DNA of 64,000 nt. Origin: Campylobacterota bacterium (GTDB lineage: Bacteria; Babelota; Babeliae; Babelales; RVW-14). Positions 26,662 through 35,060 of this stretch are shown one piece after another (positions within the stretch are counted from its first letter, which is position 1; every line of letters begins with the position of its first letter). Location: contig JACKCO010000003.1 of NCBI GenBank assembly GCA_020633995.1, forward strand, positions 310,001 to 374,000. The letters run 5' to 3'. A program made the position numbers and the translations under genes. The notes under the pieces are model-generated. The model saw nothing but the letters and a program-made list of their open reading frames with translations, had not been told where the DNA came from and ran no database searches.

Positions 26662-27393
26662 ATGATGAAAAACTTCGGTCTGCTCGCCCTTGCGGTAGTG
26701 TTGTTTTGTGGTGGTTGTGGAAAAGATAAGAAAAAGGAAACTGGCAAAAAGCAAGAAGCTGTTTCTACAAAAATGGCACAGGCTACAACATCAGACATAC
26801 CTGTTTTAAAGGAAGAAGTAGAAAATTTTATTGACGAAGATGCAATTGCTGAGTTTGCGTTCGTTGACGACGAGCAGTCAGCAACTCAAGAAATGCAAAC
26901 TGACACAACTGGAAATGTTGTTGTAGCGTCAAATGATGATGTTGATCTTGATGATGCTACTGTTGTAGCTGCATTAGAGCACGAACAGCATGCACAAGAG
27001 CAAGAGCTGCTTTTCGAAGAAGACGAAGAAGCTGAAAGCTATGCATTCAAGACCGTTTACTTTGATTTCAACAAGCACAATGTAAGACCAGATCAGCGTG
27101 AAGCTGTTGACTATGACACCCAAGTAGCTCGTGTAGCTGCAGAAGAAGGCAGAACGGTTGTAGTTGAAGGTCACTGTGATCAAATGGGCGATGCTGCTTA
27201 TAACATCCTGGTTTCACAGCGTCGTGCCGACACCATCAAAAAAGAGATGGTTAAAAACGGTGTAAGCCAAGATAAGATTAAAACCGTTGGCTATGGTTTT
27301 GAGCGTCCGGTTGTATGGACAGACAAAACAGAGCGTGACGCAAAAATCAGAGAACTCTCTCCAAATAGACGTGCAGAAATTTTGGTAAGCTAG
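26662..27393 (+). CDS. pal: OmpA/Pal-family peptidoglycan-associated lipoprotein
   Basis: 243 residues. The lipoprotein signal ends in VLFCGGC. An acidic, likely disordered linker (residues 25-125) leads to a C-terminal OmpA-like domain. That domain has TVYFDFNKHNVRP, VVVEGHCDQMGDAAYN and LSPNRRAEI, which fit the peptidoglycan-binding family, with one Cys in the usual GHTD-type loop region. It tethers the outer membrane to peptidoglycan. No tol genes are in the window. Two ATG codons are adjacent at 26662 and 26665, after GAGG. It ends at a strong terminator. Confidence 0.92.
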   Translation: MMKNFGLLALAVVLFCGGCGKDKKKETGKKQEAVSTKMAQATTSDIPVLKEEVENFIDEDAIAEFAFVDDEQSATQEMQTDTTGNVVVASNDDVDLDDATVVAALEHEQHAQEQELLFEEDEEAESYAFKTVYFDFNKHNVRPDQREAVDYDTQVARVAAEEGRTVVVEGHCDQMGDAAYNILVSQRRADTIKKEMVKNGVSQDKIKTVGYGFERPVVWTDKTERDAKIRELSPNRRAEILVS

Positions 27394-27414
27394 TTTATAC
27401 GCTTAGTTTGCACG

Positions 27415-27447
27415 AAAAAAGCCCCGCATTTTGCGGGGCTTTTTTTA
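27415..27447. terminator. Bidirectional rho-independent terminator
   Basis: AAAAAAGCCCCGCA, loop TTT, then TGCGGGGCTTTTTTT. The perfect stem with A- and T-runs serves both the Pal-like gene (+) and the convergent thioredoxin gene (-). Confidence 0.95.
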
Positions 27448-27472
27448 TGTATTCGGCCTGTTGTGGTTAATT

Positions 27473-27877
27473 TTATTTCGATGTTGCAAAGGTGCTTTCA
27501 ATCATATCAACCAAGCCTTGTACTGTACTTGGGCGGATATCAGAAGTAATTGCTTTTACAACCTGTCCGTTGTTTATCAAAAGTGGTGCTGGTACGGTAG
27601 GAATGTGTGGTTTGACGTACTTGTTGCGTAGCCACGAATTGTTTGAATTCTTAGCGTCAAAGCTAATGAAGGTATACTTTGTACCCAGCGTTTTTTTTGC
27701 ACCTTCAAAGATTGGCTTGAATTTTGTGCATGGTGGACAACCGGTTCCAAAGTAGGCCAAAAGAACTATCGGACCACTGTTTTGATCGGTTATTTTTTGC
27801 TCTATTTCTTTTGGTGTTAATGCATATGCTACTGTTGCTGTGAGTAGAGCAAGTAAGATTGCTAAACGAATCTTCAT
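27473..27877 (-). CDS. Exported thioredoxin-like protein
   Basis: 134 residues from ATG 27877, which follows GGGAGG. A frame extending to 27919 adds an unlikely leader. The signal peptide is MKIRLAILLALLTATVAY. The thioredoxin fold has the active site GTGCPPCTKF (C47 and C50) and the cis-Pro loop IPTVPAPLL. It is a periplasmic thiol oxidoreductase. The DsbD-like membrane protein at 5482-6444, which lacks its own thioredoxin domains, is a plausible electron donor. Confidence 0.9.
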   Translation of the reverse strand: MKIRLAILLALLTATVAYALTPKEIEQKITDQNSGPIVLLAYFGTGCPPCTKFKPIFEGAKKTLGTKYTFISFDAKNSNNSWLRNKYVKPHIPTVPAPLLINNGQVVKAITSDIRPSTVQGLVDMIESTFATSK

Positions 27878-28031
27878 AAAAACCTCCCAAGATTTGGTTT
27901 GAGTTATAACCTCTAACATATGTTTAATTCTACTATGAGTAGTATTTTGTGTAAAGTGTGCACCTTTTTCCTATTTGTATTTATATTTATTTGTTATAAG
28001 AGTTTCTGAATTTGCTGTAACAGCTGATTCT

Positions 28032-28060
28032 TTGACATTATTGATTTATACCGGTAAGAT
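28032..28060 (+). promoter_or_regulatory. Strong sigma-70-type promoter of the rpsU operon
   Basis: A consensus TTGACA (28032-28037), a 17-base spacer and TAAGAT (28055-28060) lie 75 bases before the S21 gene. This is the best promoter match I found in the window. Confidence 0.75.
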
Positions 28061-28134
28061 GAGAAATCGTTCTTGAAATAGAAAATATTTAAAAAATATC
28101 TGTATTACACGCATTAAAGGTGGTGATTTAAGAA

Positions 28135-28347
28135 ATGTCAAAGAAGAAGGTTTATAACATCGAAATTCAGGTTACCAACAATCTGGAAAGAAGCCTGAAG
28201 CAGCTCAAGAAAAAGATTGAGCGTGAAGGTGTTGTTCGTGATATGAAACGCCTCGTTTATTTTGAGCCTCCAACACAAAAGAGGCGCAAAAGAATGATGC
28301 GCGCGATCAAGAACAATATCATCAAGATGTACGAAAGTATGCTGTAA
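28135..28347 (+). CDS. rpsU: 30S ribosomal protein bS21
   Basis: 70 residues, basic. The S21 pattern is clear: paired helices with NNLERSLKQLKKKIEREGVVRD, then the FEPPTQKRRKRMM basic block. S21 sits near the 3' end of 16S rRNA on the 30S platform and aids initiation. AAAGGTGGTG precedes the start, and a strong promoter lies upstream. It heads a four-gene unit with rbfA, kdsD and prepilin peptidase. Confidence 0.95.
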   Translation: MSKKKVYNIEIQVTNNLERSLKQLKKKIEREGVVRDMKRLVYFEPPTQKRRKRMMRAIKNNIIKMYESML

Positions 28348-28370
28348 TCACAGCATGGTCGTAAATTCTT

Positions 28371-28781
28371 ATGAATAGATCAAGATCAAATGACGTGAAG
28401 AGGGAACAGAAAAAGTCCCTCTTTTTTCGTGAATTATCAACATTTTTCCAGGAACTTACGCATGATGAGCCGTCGCTAAGTTCGCTTTACATCAACCGTG
28501 TTGATTTGTCGGCAGACGGTGGCATTTGTTATGTGTACTTTTCATCATTTCAGGATCCTGGCCAAGATGTGTTTAACCAGCTTTTGCCAACGCTTAAGTT
28601 GTACAAACCATCGATGAGAAAGGCGTTTGCTCACACATTGCGTATGCGTTATGTGCCCGACTTTATGTTTGTTTATGACAAAGCAAAAGAAAAGGAGCGT
28701 AAAATTAATGTTCTGCTTGACCAGGTTCAACAAGAACTTGATCAGCAAGAGCATGATGACGCACAACAAGAAGAGGAGTAG
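28371..28781 (+). CDS. rbfA: Ribosome-binding factor A
   Basis: 136 residues. The KH-like RbfA fold is supported by LSSLYINRVDLSADGGICYVYFS in the first half (read as two adjacent pieces), and by the later MRKAFAHTLRMRYVPDFMF and KINVLLDQV. RbfA helps 16S rRNA maturation and 30S assembly. The C-terminal tail is very Gln/Glu/Asp-rich. It lies 23 bases after rpsU, a logical translation-related pair. Confidence 0.9.
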   Translation: MNRSRSNDVKREQKKSLFFRELSTFFQELTHDEPSLSSLYINRVDLSADGGICYVYFSSFQDPGQDVFNQLLPTLKLYKPSMRKAFAHTLRMRYVPDFMFVYDKAKEKERKINVLLDQVQQELDQQEHDDAQQEEE

Positions 28782-28783
28782 GC

Positions 28784-29806
28784 ATGCAAGAGGATTCAAT
28801 CCGAGCTGCTCACAAAACGCATATGGAAGAGCAATCATCCGGCCAAGATCGCATTCAAAGTGCATTGATGCACGTTGTTACTGAAGAGGCTCGTGCACTT
28901 GGTCACGCAGTTGCTCATTTTCCTGATAACGCTCATGAGTTGGTTGAAAAAATTATCAACACCACCGGCAAGGTTATTTTTTCAGGTAATGGAAAATCAG
29001 GCATTGTTGCACAAAAGCTAGCAGCGACATTTTCAAGCTTAGCATTGCCGGCAGTATTTCTGCATCCGGCTGATAGTGTGCATGGTGACTTGGGTCTTGT
29101 TCAGCAGGGCGACTTATTTATTTTTCTTTCAAAGAGTGGTACGGGTCTTGAGTTTGAGTACATGTTACCGCACATCAAATCACTTGGTGTTTTTACCAGT
29201 ATGATTACTTGCCGTCATGGACAGCTTAAAGATATAGTTGACCAAACAATTATGCTTCCGCTTCAACACGAAGCGTGTTCACTTAATTTAGCGCCAACAA
29301 GCAGTACAACGCTGATGAGTGCTTTTGGTGATGCGCTTGCCGTTGTTGCAAGTCAAGCCAAAAATATTGGCAAGGACGATTTTGTTCGTTTGCATCCTGC
29401 CGGAGCATTGGGCAAGCAGCTGCTTTGTAGTGTTGAAAGTTTTCTGCACGAAGGTCTTGAACTTCCAACAGTCAGTGAGCATGCGTCGTTTCAAGACGTT
29501 TTGACTGCTATAACACAAAGAAGGCTTGGGATTGTTATAGTACTTGACCGGGCAGAACAGATGTGTGGTATCATTACCGATGGTGATGTACGCCGCGCAT
29601 GCGCTTTAGGTGCGCATGTTTTTGATAAAACCGCTGTTGAGCTTATGACGCGTAACCCCAAGACAGTACAAGTTGGAGCATTGGCTTCAACAGCTTTGCA
29701 GATTATGGAAGACTACAACATTACGACGTTGCTTGTTATGGATGGCAATCAGCTGCGTGGTGTGGTGCACATCCATGATTTAGTTAAGGCAGGTATTAGT
29801 AGTTAG
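28784..29806 (+). CDS. kdsD: Arabinose-5-phosphate isomerase (KdsD/KpsF family)
   Basis: 340 residues with a SIS sugar-isomerase domain and a C-terminal CBS pair. The SIS part carries FSGNGKSGIVAQKLAATFSS, HPADSVHGDLGL, SKSGTGLE and LHPAGALGKQLL, all typical of KdsD. The CBS pair starts near residue 220. The enzyme converts ribulose-5-phosphate to arabinose-5-phosphate, the first step toward Kdo for lipopolysaccharide. Its presence supports an LPS-type outer membrane. It starts two bases after rbfA and is followed after five bases by prepilin peptidase. Confidence 0.94.
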   Translation: MQEDSIRAAHKTHMEEQSSGQDRIQSALMHVVTEEARALGHAVAHFPDNAHELVEKIINTTGKVIFSGNGKSGIVAQKLAATFSSLALPAVFLHPADSVHGDLGLVQQGDLFIFLSKSGTGLEFEYMLPHIKSLGVFTSMITCRHGQLKDIVDQTIMLPLQHEACSLNLAPTSSTTLMSAFGDALAVVASQAKNIGKDDFVRLHPAGALGKQLLCSVESFLHEGLELPTVSEHASFQDVLTAITQRRLGIVIVLDRAEQMCGIITDGDVRRACALGAHVFDKTAVELMTRNPKTVQVGALASTALQIMEDYNITTLLVMDGNQLRGVVHIHDLVKAGISS

Positions 29807-29811
29807 CGTGT

Positions 29812-30642
29812 ATGAATATATCATTTTTCCTTGCGTGGGACGTCTGGTACGTTGCCGTTTTGGCGTTGTGCTGGGGGTCATTTCTTAATGTATTGGCCTA
29901 TCGACTTGCGCATGACAAAAAGTTAATCACAGCTCGATCATATTGCCCATCATGTCGAAAATCTATAGCTTGGTATGACAATATTCCTCTGTTGTCTTGG
30001 TTGGTGCTTGCTGGTAAATGTCGCAACTGCAAAAAGCCAATCTCATGGTTATACCCATTCGTGGAGTTACTGACCTTGGTGCTCATGGTTGGGCTATATT
30101 CAAAGTGTTTTTACTCGTTTCCGTTGGCAGGGTTTGAGGTTGATGTTGGCTTTGTTTGTAGCCTCGTTTTCAACAACTGTTTTGCTTATTTTGTTTTGCT
30201 GAGTGCTCTGATTGCGGCAACACGCACTGACCTTGAGGCGATGGTTATCCCCCAGCTTTTTAGTGTCTGGCTTGTACCTATCGGTCTGATCTGTTCATTT
30301 TTTGGGCTCACCCATATAACGTGGATTGAGAGTATGATTGCTACACTGCTTGGCTATGGTGTGTTGTGGGTTACAGCCAAAGCCTACCAATATTATGCTG
30401 GCCATGAGGGCATGGGCGAAGGTGATATGGAACTGCTTGCTATGATTGGTTCGTTTCTAGGCGTGCTTGGAGTATGGACAAGCTTGTTAGTTGGTTCTGT
30501 TGCTGGTGTTGTGTGTGGATCGGTGTATTTGTTTGCCGCCAAAAAGGGACGCAAAACGAGAATCCCGTTTGGCCCCTTTTTAGCACTTGGAGCAGTGTTG
30601 TTTTTGTTCTTTCAAGATTTAATCTTGATGATGCTCTTTTAG
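29812..30642 (+). CDS. Prepilin peptidase (type IV leader peptidase)
   Basis: 276 residues, polytopic. The zinc-binding cytoplasmic loop has two CxxC pairs (C45/C48 and C70/C73). The catalytic aspartates are D140 in RTDLEAM and D205 in GEGDMELL. PilD/GspO enzymes cut prepilin leaders and methylate the new N-terminus. Substrates in this window are the pseudopilin at 11553-12083 and the prepilin at 32098-32577. Its last 24 bases overlap the convergent gene at 30619. Confidence 0.94.
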   Translation: MNISFFLAWDVWYVAVLALCWGSFLNVLAYRLAHDKKLITARSYCPSCRKSIAWYDNIPLLSWLVLAGKCRNCKKPISWLYPFVELLTLVLMVGLYSKCFYSFPLAGFEVDVGFVCSLVFNNCFAYFVLLSALIAATRTDLEAMVIPQLFSVWLVPIGLICSFFGLTHITWIESMIATLLGYGVLWVTAKAYQYYAGHEGMGEGDMELLAMIGSFLGVLGVWTSLLVGSVAGVVCGSVYLFAAKKGRKTRIPFGPFLALGAVLFLFFQDLILMMLF

Positions 30643-31116
30643 AGCAAGTAAATTTTTGATTCCCTGCTTAGTTGCAGGAGAGTCAAGCATAGTTTTTGAA
30701 TCTTTTTTATCCATGAGGCGCTTGCAAAAGTCACTCTTGGGTTTAGTAAAGATGTCTTTGCCAAAAATCTCTAAACAATCAGCATATATTTTTGAGCGTT
30801 GTTCTGATGAAAAAGTCCACCAATGTTCGATCAAAAGTTCTTTGAGTTGCGTTTGTGAAGTTTGCCTACGGTCTTTTTTTGCATACGGTTGATAGCGGGT
30901 ATTTTTTTGTTCGTTTTGCGGTGTAGTGGTTTTCAATTCATTTATGAGCACTGAGATTTTTTCAAATGGCTTCATATAGCGAACGCTAATATTTGATGGA
31001 AGTTTATTTTCGTTACCAGGTACTATTTTTATCGCCTTGTACTTTGTCATGGCATGTGCTTGTGAACAGAGTAACAAAATAGCTGCGCAGGAGAAGGTAG
31101 TACGTAATAGTTTCAT
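30619..31116 (-). CDS. Small secreted protein, member 1 of a tandem trio
   Basis: 165 residues from ATG 31116, after a GAGG-containing stretch. An upstream start at 31161 would run into the neighbour. The signal peptide is MKLLRTTFSCAAILLLCSQ, then AHA. The mature protein is basic and helical. It shares with the next two genes a C-terminal pattern of HW or NW followed by E(Q/E)K/R: here EHWWTFSSEQRSKIY. No known family is recognised. It is the last gene of the trio. Confidence 0.8.
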   Translation of the reverse strand: MKLLRTTFSCAAILLLCSQAHAMTKYKAIKIVPGNENKLPSNISVRYMKPFEKISVLINELKTTTPQNEQKNTRYQPYAKKDRRQTSQTQLKELLIEHWWTFSSEQRSKIYADCLEIFGKDIFTKPKSDFCKRLMDKKDSKTMLDSPATKQGIKNLLALKEHHQD

Positions 31117-31117
31117 G

Positions 31118-31612
31118 TTAGTTTCCTCGTTGTAGGTGTAAAGGTTGTTGTAAGCAGCCAAGAATTGTTTCAGGTCTTTGATAGTTGGGGTCTAGGGTAT
31201 GTAGTATGTCTGGGTTTATTATGCCTGCAGTAAGAGGGAGTAACGCTTCTTTTTCTTCGGGCTGTAGGTAGTTCCAGTGTATTTGAAAGGCTTGTATGAT
31301 ATCTTCGAGGAGGGGCACATTCTCGTTTTGACCACTTTTTTTGTGTGAGTATGGAGAGTTTCGGTAGATATGACCTTTTTTTTCTCTTACCATTTTACCG
31401 CTACCGATGGACGCGTTGTTGTTATGATATCTTTGAAGAAGATCTTTAAGCAACTCGTAAGAACTACGGCTTAGGTCTAGAGGTGGTATCTGTTCGGAGT
31501 GGTGGCTTTGTATAGGGGGCAAAAATCTATCAAAGGCTTTGTTTTCTGCTCCATAGCATTGTGGGTTCATGACTAAAAGGGCATATGCTATGAGTTGGTA
31601 TATGTTTTTCAT
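31118..31612 (-). CDS. Small secreted protein, member 2 of a tandem trio
   Basis: 164 residues with a signal peptide (MKNIYQLIAYALLVMNPQ, then CYG). The middle part is His/Ser/Asn-rich. The shared block reads IHWNYLQPEEKEALLPL. The stop lies one base from the start of member 1, so the two are translationally close. The function is unknown. Confidence 0.8.
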   Translation of the reverse strand: MKNIYQLIAYALLVMNPQCYGAENKAFDRFLPPIQSHHSEQIPPLDLSRSSYELLKDLLQRYHNNNASIGSGKMVREKKGHIYRNSPYSHKKSGQNENVPLLEDIIQAFQIHWNYLQPEEKEALLPLTAGIINPDILHTLDPNYQRPETILGCLQQPLHLQRGN

Positions 31613-31618
31613 AGGGGG

Positions 31619-32008
31619 TTAACTTTCCATATTTGTTGCTTGAATGAGCTTGCTGCCAGCATTATGAAAGTTGAAACGTATAGTGTCTAATACAGCCGTT
31701 TTTTCTTGTGGGGTGAGAAACCCCCAATTATCACCGAGTGAACGATGCCACATCGTAAGGTGCTTCTCGGTAATTTCTTTTAGAGTATATGTGTGATATG
31801 GGTGAAAGCGGTTCGTTTCTAGGTTGTCAAGAATAGTAGTAAGAGTTGTAAGTATTTTGCGTAAATGAGGGTTTGTTTGATAGAGCAGAGTTGGTGTACG
31901 GTTTTCTTTGCTTGGGCCGTCTATCGACATTTCTGCGGCAGACGCTATAGAACTTGTTATGACAAGTGATGAACAGAGCAGGATTTTTGCGAGTGTGTTT
32001 TTTTGCAT
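31619..32008 (-). CDS. Small secreted protein, member 3 of a tandem trio
   Basis: 129 residues with a clear signal peptide (MQKNTLAKILLCSSLVITSS, then IASAAE). The shared block reads NWGFLTPQEKTAVLDTI, close to that of member 2. It is the first gene of the three-gene minus-strand unit, with only six bases to the next. Duplication followed by divergence explains the set. The role is unknown. Confidence 0.8.
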   Translation of the reverse strand: MQKNTLAKILLCSSLVITSSIASAAEMSIDGPSKENRTPTLLYQTNPHLRKILTTLTTILDNLETNRFHPYHTYTLKEITEKHLTMWHRSLGDNWGFLTPQEKTAVLDTIRFNFHNAGSKLIQATNMES

Positions 32009-32097
32009 ACGGTGCCTTTTAATTGATAAAACGCTTTTAAAAATAATGGTAAAAAAGGATTGAAAGAATAGCGCAAAGAGAAAAAATGTCTAGAGGA

Positions 32098-32577
32098 CTA
32101 ATCAACACCGTCTTGTGTGTGTGCAATTTTTCGTGCTTGGTCGATTTGCCAAATATCGGCTTTTTTGCTGGTTAGATTGCCAGCCGCCTTAACCAAAAAC
32201 TGTTCACCGTCAGCGTAGGTGTTGCCCAGTTCTTCTTTTGAGGTTTTAAGTTTGCCAGTAAAGTAGTGCACGCCTTCTTGTGCACCGGCAAAATTAAAGC
32301 CATAGGTGTAATAAAAATTTTCTTGTTCACCACCGCCATGGTAACCGTCCGGTTTCCAACCAATACCATTTTCACCGATTAATACGTTTGTATAGTGACC
32401 ATGCTCTGCGTAGTATGCCTGCAAAGCGGTATGCAGTGAGGCAAGGTTGACCATCACTTCTGTTTGACGTGCTTTTGCAAGGTAACGAGAATATTGTGGG
32501 AGAGCAACCGCTGCCAGAAATGCAACAATTGCGACAACGATCATCAGCTCGATTAGATTGAATGCATGCTTTTTCAC
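32098..32577 (-). CDS. Type IV prepilin / type II secretion major pseudopilin-like protein
   Basis: About 159 residues if GTG 32577 is used, which gives a normal five-residue leader MKKHA before FNLIELMIVVAIVAFLAAVA. An in-frame TTG at 32592 would lengthen the leader by five residues. Glu at +5 and the long helix ending LPQYSRYLAKARQTE are textbook. The body is Gly/Tyr-rich (YHGGGEQENFYYTYGFNF), like PilA-type and related pilins. It is processed by the peptidase at 29812. It stands alone, separate from assembly ATPase genes, which are not in the window. Confidence 0.88.
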   Translation of the reverse strand: MKKHAFNLIELMIVVAIVAFLAAVALPQYSRYLAKARQTEVMVNLASLHTALQAYYAEHGHYTNVLIGENGIGWKPDGYHGGGEQENFYYTYGFNFAGAQEGVHYFTGKLKTSKEELGNTYADGEQFLVKAAGNLTSKKADIWQIDQARKIAHTQDGVD

Positions 32578-32734
32578 AACCCTTATCCCCAACGTGATAT
32601 TGGTAACCCATATATTTTTAGTCTATCACGTTCAGTTTGCCAACATCAATACTTTTTGCAAAATGGTTTGTTGTACTTTTCACAGTGCTTGTCATAGGCG
32701 ATGCTTTTTTGTATTGTGGGGATGATGTTTGCTC

Positions 32735-32762
32735 GTCATCCTGGCCGCCGAGTCAGGATCTA
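32735..32762. repeat. Dispersed palindromic repeat copy
   Basis: GTCATCCTGGC, then a short loop, then GTCAGGATCTA. The imperfect palindrome lies just before the ferritin-like gene at 32799 and after the divergent prepilin gene. It has the GTCATCC...GGATCTA frame of the family. Confidence 0.7.
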
Positions 32763-32798
32763 TCAAACGAAGTAGTTCTTTAAAAAGGAGAAAATCAT

Positions 32799-33326
32799 AT
32801 GTCACAAAAAGCAAAAAGTGCAGCAGACAAATCACAGCGAGCAGAAATAGTTGGCGTTGACTTGCCAGAGCTTATCAGGCGGCTGAATAAAGCATATGCA
32901 GACGAGTGGATAGCCTACTACCAGTATTGGCTGTGTGCAAAGCTGGTACGTGGCCCAATTCGAGCGCAGGTAGTTCTAGAGCTTGAAGAGCATGCAGGCG
33001 AAGAGCTCAAGCACGCGCAAATGCTTGGCGATCGTATTATCCAACTTGATGGTATCCCGTTGTTGACGCACGAAGAATGGAGTAAACATGCAGGATGTGG
33101 ATATGATGCTACACAAAATGCCTATGTTCGTGCGGTACTTGAGGAAAACATTAAAGGTGAGCAGTGCGCAATTCGTGAGTACCAAGAAATCTTGAACATG
33201 GTTGATGGCAAAGACCACGTAACCGCTGATATGATTTTAGAAATACTCAAAGATGAGGTTAAGCATGAAGAAGATTTAACTCGCTTGCTTGAAGATTTGA
33301 ACTCCATGGAGCAAGAGTGTAAATAA
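32799..33326 (+). CDS. DPS-like ferritin (DPSL/bacterioferritin-type), cytoplasmic
   Basis: 175 residues, without a signal peptide. A four-helix ferritin-like protein with likely di-iron ligands E36, E69, H72, E121, E153 and H156 (DEWIAYYQYW, EEHAGEELKHAQ, IKGEQCAI, KDEVKHEED). Two cysteines, C100 and C123, are kept in both copies found in this window. Paired Cys near the iron site is a feature of DPS-like (thioferritin) proteins in archaea and Bacteroides. The expected role is iron storage and peroxide detoxification. The start follows AAAAGGAG. Its paralog at 37412 is an exported lipoprotein. Confidence 0.88.
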   Translation: MSQKAKSAADKSQRAEIVGVDLPELIRRLNKAYADEWIAYYQYWLCAKLVRGPIRAQVVLELEEHAGEELKHAQMLGDRIIQLDGIPLLTHEEWSKHAGCGYDATQNAYVRAVLEENIKGEQCAIREYQEILNMVDGKDHVTADMILEILKDEVKHEEDLTRLLEDLNSMEQECK

Positions 33327-33327
33327 G

Positions 33328-34023
33328 CTACTGTGTGATTGCGCCAAAAATTTCTTTGCCCGTTTTTGCTTCAGCAGCTTGTAATATTTGGATGACTTGT
33401 GTGGAGAGTGATTTTTGAGTAAGGGTTTCAACAGGTGGTCGTCTTCTGTTTTTTCGTTCTTCCTCCAAGTAGGTATTGAGATCGTGTTCGTTTTTGTGTG
33501 CAAAATCTAGGGGTGTAAGGCCTCTGGAATTTAAGGCATTAACATTCGCGTTGTAAGAGAGCAGCAACTTTACAGAGTCCAGTTTGCAGCGTAAGGCTGC
33601 CCAATGCAGAAGTGAGTTTCTAAAGTCATCAACGCAGTCAACATCAAATCCATCTTGTTTAATAAGCATTGTAAAAAAGGTGGGGCTCATAGAAAGAACG
33701 TGATGAGCAAGCGTAGCTCCATGCTCTTTGGTTTGTGTAAAGTAGTTTACATTATGTTGTGTGAGCAAGTTGTTAAATGCTTTTATTTGATCAGCATTTT
33801 CTTGTTTGATTCTTTCCTTTAGTTGATACTCCATTCTGATGATTGCTTTTTGATCGCTTTTTGCTTTCTTGAGTCTTGCGATTTCATACTCAAGGTTTTC
33901 AGAGTATGGACGACAAAGAATAATGCTGAGTTGTTCAGCAAAGCTTTTGGTTGCAAAGCTGCTTGAAAAGCTCATTAAACAGGTGCAGAAAAATACTGCT
34001 AAACGCTGTCTTGTTCGGTTCAT
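33328..34023 (-). CDS. Secreted ankyrin-repeat protein
   Basis: 231 residues. The signal peptide (LAVFFCTCLMSFSSSFATK region) is followed by a charged helical stretch. Ankyrin repeats come next: EHGATLAHHVLSM, then DVDCVDDFRNSLLHWAALR, then LLLSYNANVNALNSRGLTPLD. The tail is basic and rich in Arg and Pro (ERKNRRRPP). It is a single gene, convergent with the DPS-like ferritin gene one base away. Confidence 0.87.
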   Translation of the reverse strand: MNRTRQRLAVFFCTCLMSFSSSFATKSFAEQLSIILCRPYSENLEYEIARLKKAKSDQKAIIRMEYQLKERIKQENADQIKAFNNLLTQHNVNYFTQTKEHGATLAHHVLSMSPTFFTMLIKQDGFDVDCVDDFRNSLLHWAALRCKLDSVKLLLSYNANVNALNSRGLTPLDFAHKNEHDLNTYLEEERKNRRRPPVETLTQKSLSTQVIQILQAAEAKTGKEIFGAITQ

Positions 34024-34059
34024 GATGAGCCCAATTTTTTTGAGGGGGGATTTTTTATT

Positions 34060-34824
34060 TTATTTGTAGCCTTCGGTTTCCAGTTCTTGGGCAAGTTCTG
34101 GTCCACCGCTACGCACAACCTTACCATCGCGCAGTACGTGTACAACGTCAGCGTTAATGTGTTTCAAGATTCGTGTGTAGTGTGTGATCAACAGTACGGC
34201 CATGCCTGGGTTGTCAGCTTTGACTGTGTTGAGCGTGTTGCACACAACTTTGAGTGCGTCGATATCAAGGCCAGAGTCAATTTCGTCAAGGATAGCTAGT
34301 TTTGGTTGTAAGACTGCAAGTTGCAGCATTTCAACGCGTTTACGTTCACCGCCAGAAAAACCGACATTGAGTGCACGTTCAGCAAACTTTGTGTCCATGT
34401 CCAACATGTCCAGTTTCTCGATTAGCAGGTGGGCAAACTGCTTGAGTCTGAGCTGCTTGTCAGTGCCATCATACTGGGCGTTGTAGGCATAGCGCAAAAA
34501 GTGCTTGAGGCTGAGCCCTTCAATTTCGAGTGGGCTTTGCATAGCCAAAAACATACCAAGTTTGGCACGCTTGTCTGGTGAGAGCTCGTTAACCAAGGTG
34601 CTACCAAACAAAACTTGACCATCTGTAACTTCATAGCGAGGATGACCCATCAATGTTTGGGCAAATGAGCTTTTGCCTGATCCATTTGGTCCCATAATGA
34701 CGTGAATTTGGCCTGGTTTGATGTCCAAGTCAATGCCGTCTAGTACTGGTTTGTCTTCAATTGAAACGCGCAGATTCTGCACTGAGAGCAGGTTTTGACT
34801 TGCTGGTGAACTGTTTATATCCAT
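34060..34824 (-). CDS. sufC: Fe-S cluster assembly ATPase SufC
   Basis: 254 residues, ABC-type ATPase. Walker A is GPNGSGKS (residues 45-52), the signature is FSGGERKR, Walker B is LAILDEIDSGLD, and the switch His is in LLITHYTRIL. The LAMQSPLEIEGLS and DEIDSGLDIDALK segments are specific to SufC rather than transport ATPases. SufC normally works with SufB and SufD as the cluster scaffold. Neither is adjacent here, so the system is split or reduced. Confidence 0.94.
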   Translation of the reverse strand: MDINSSPASQNLLSVQNLRVSIEDKPVLDGIDLDIKPGQIHVIMGPNGSGKSSFAQTLMGHPRYEVTDGQVLFGSTLVNELSPDKRAKLGMFLAMQSPLEIEGLSLKHFLRYAYNAQYDGTDKQLRLKQFAHLLIEKLDMLDMDTKFAERALNVGFSGGERKRVEMLQLAVLQPKLAILDEIDSGLDIDALKVVCNTLNTVKADNPGMAVLLITHYTRILKHINADVVHVLRDGKVVRSGGPELAQELETEGYK

Positions 34825-35060
34825 AATTTATTATTTAAAGACCTTGTCTTTGTGATTTAACCCCGTTTTAACGCGTGTTTTACAAGTATAACGCGCTTTG
34901 ATTGCTTTGCAATGGGCAGTATGAAGAGTACGATAAAAAGAAGGTAAAGCCTTGTAAGAGCGGTTTTTATTGTTGTTTTTGTGCTGAGTAGGGGCGTTTG
35001 CGCTCTTTTTTGGGGTATGGTAAAATATTTCTATATGTATATACAAATGGGGGTTTTATC

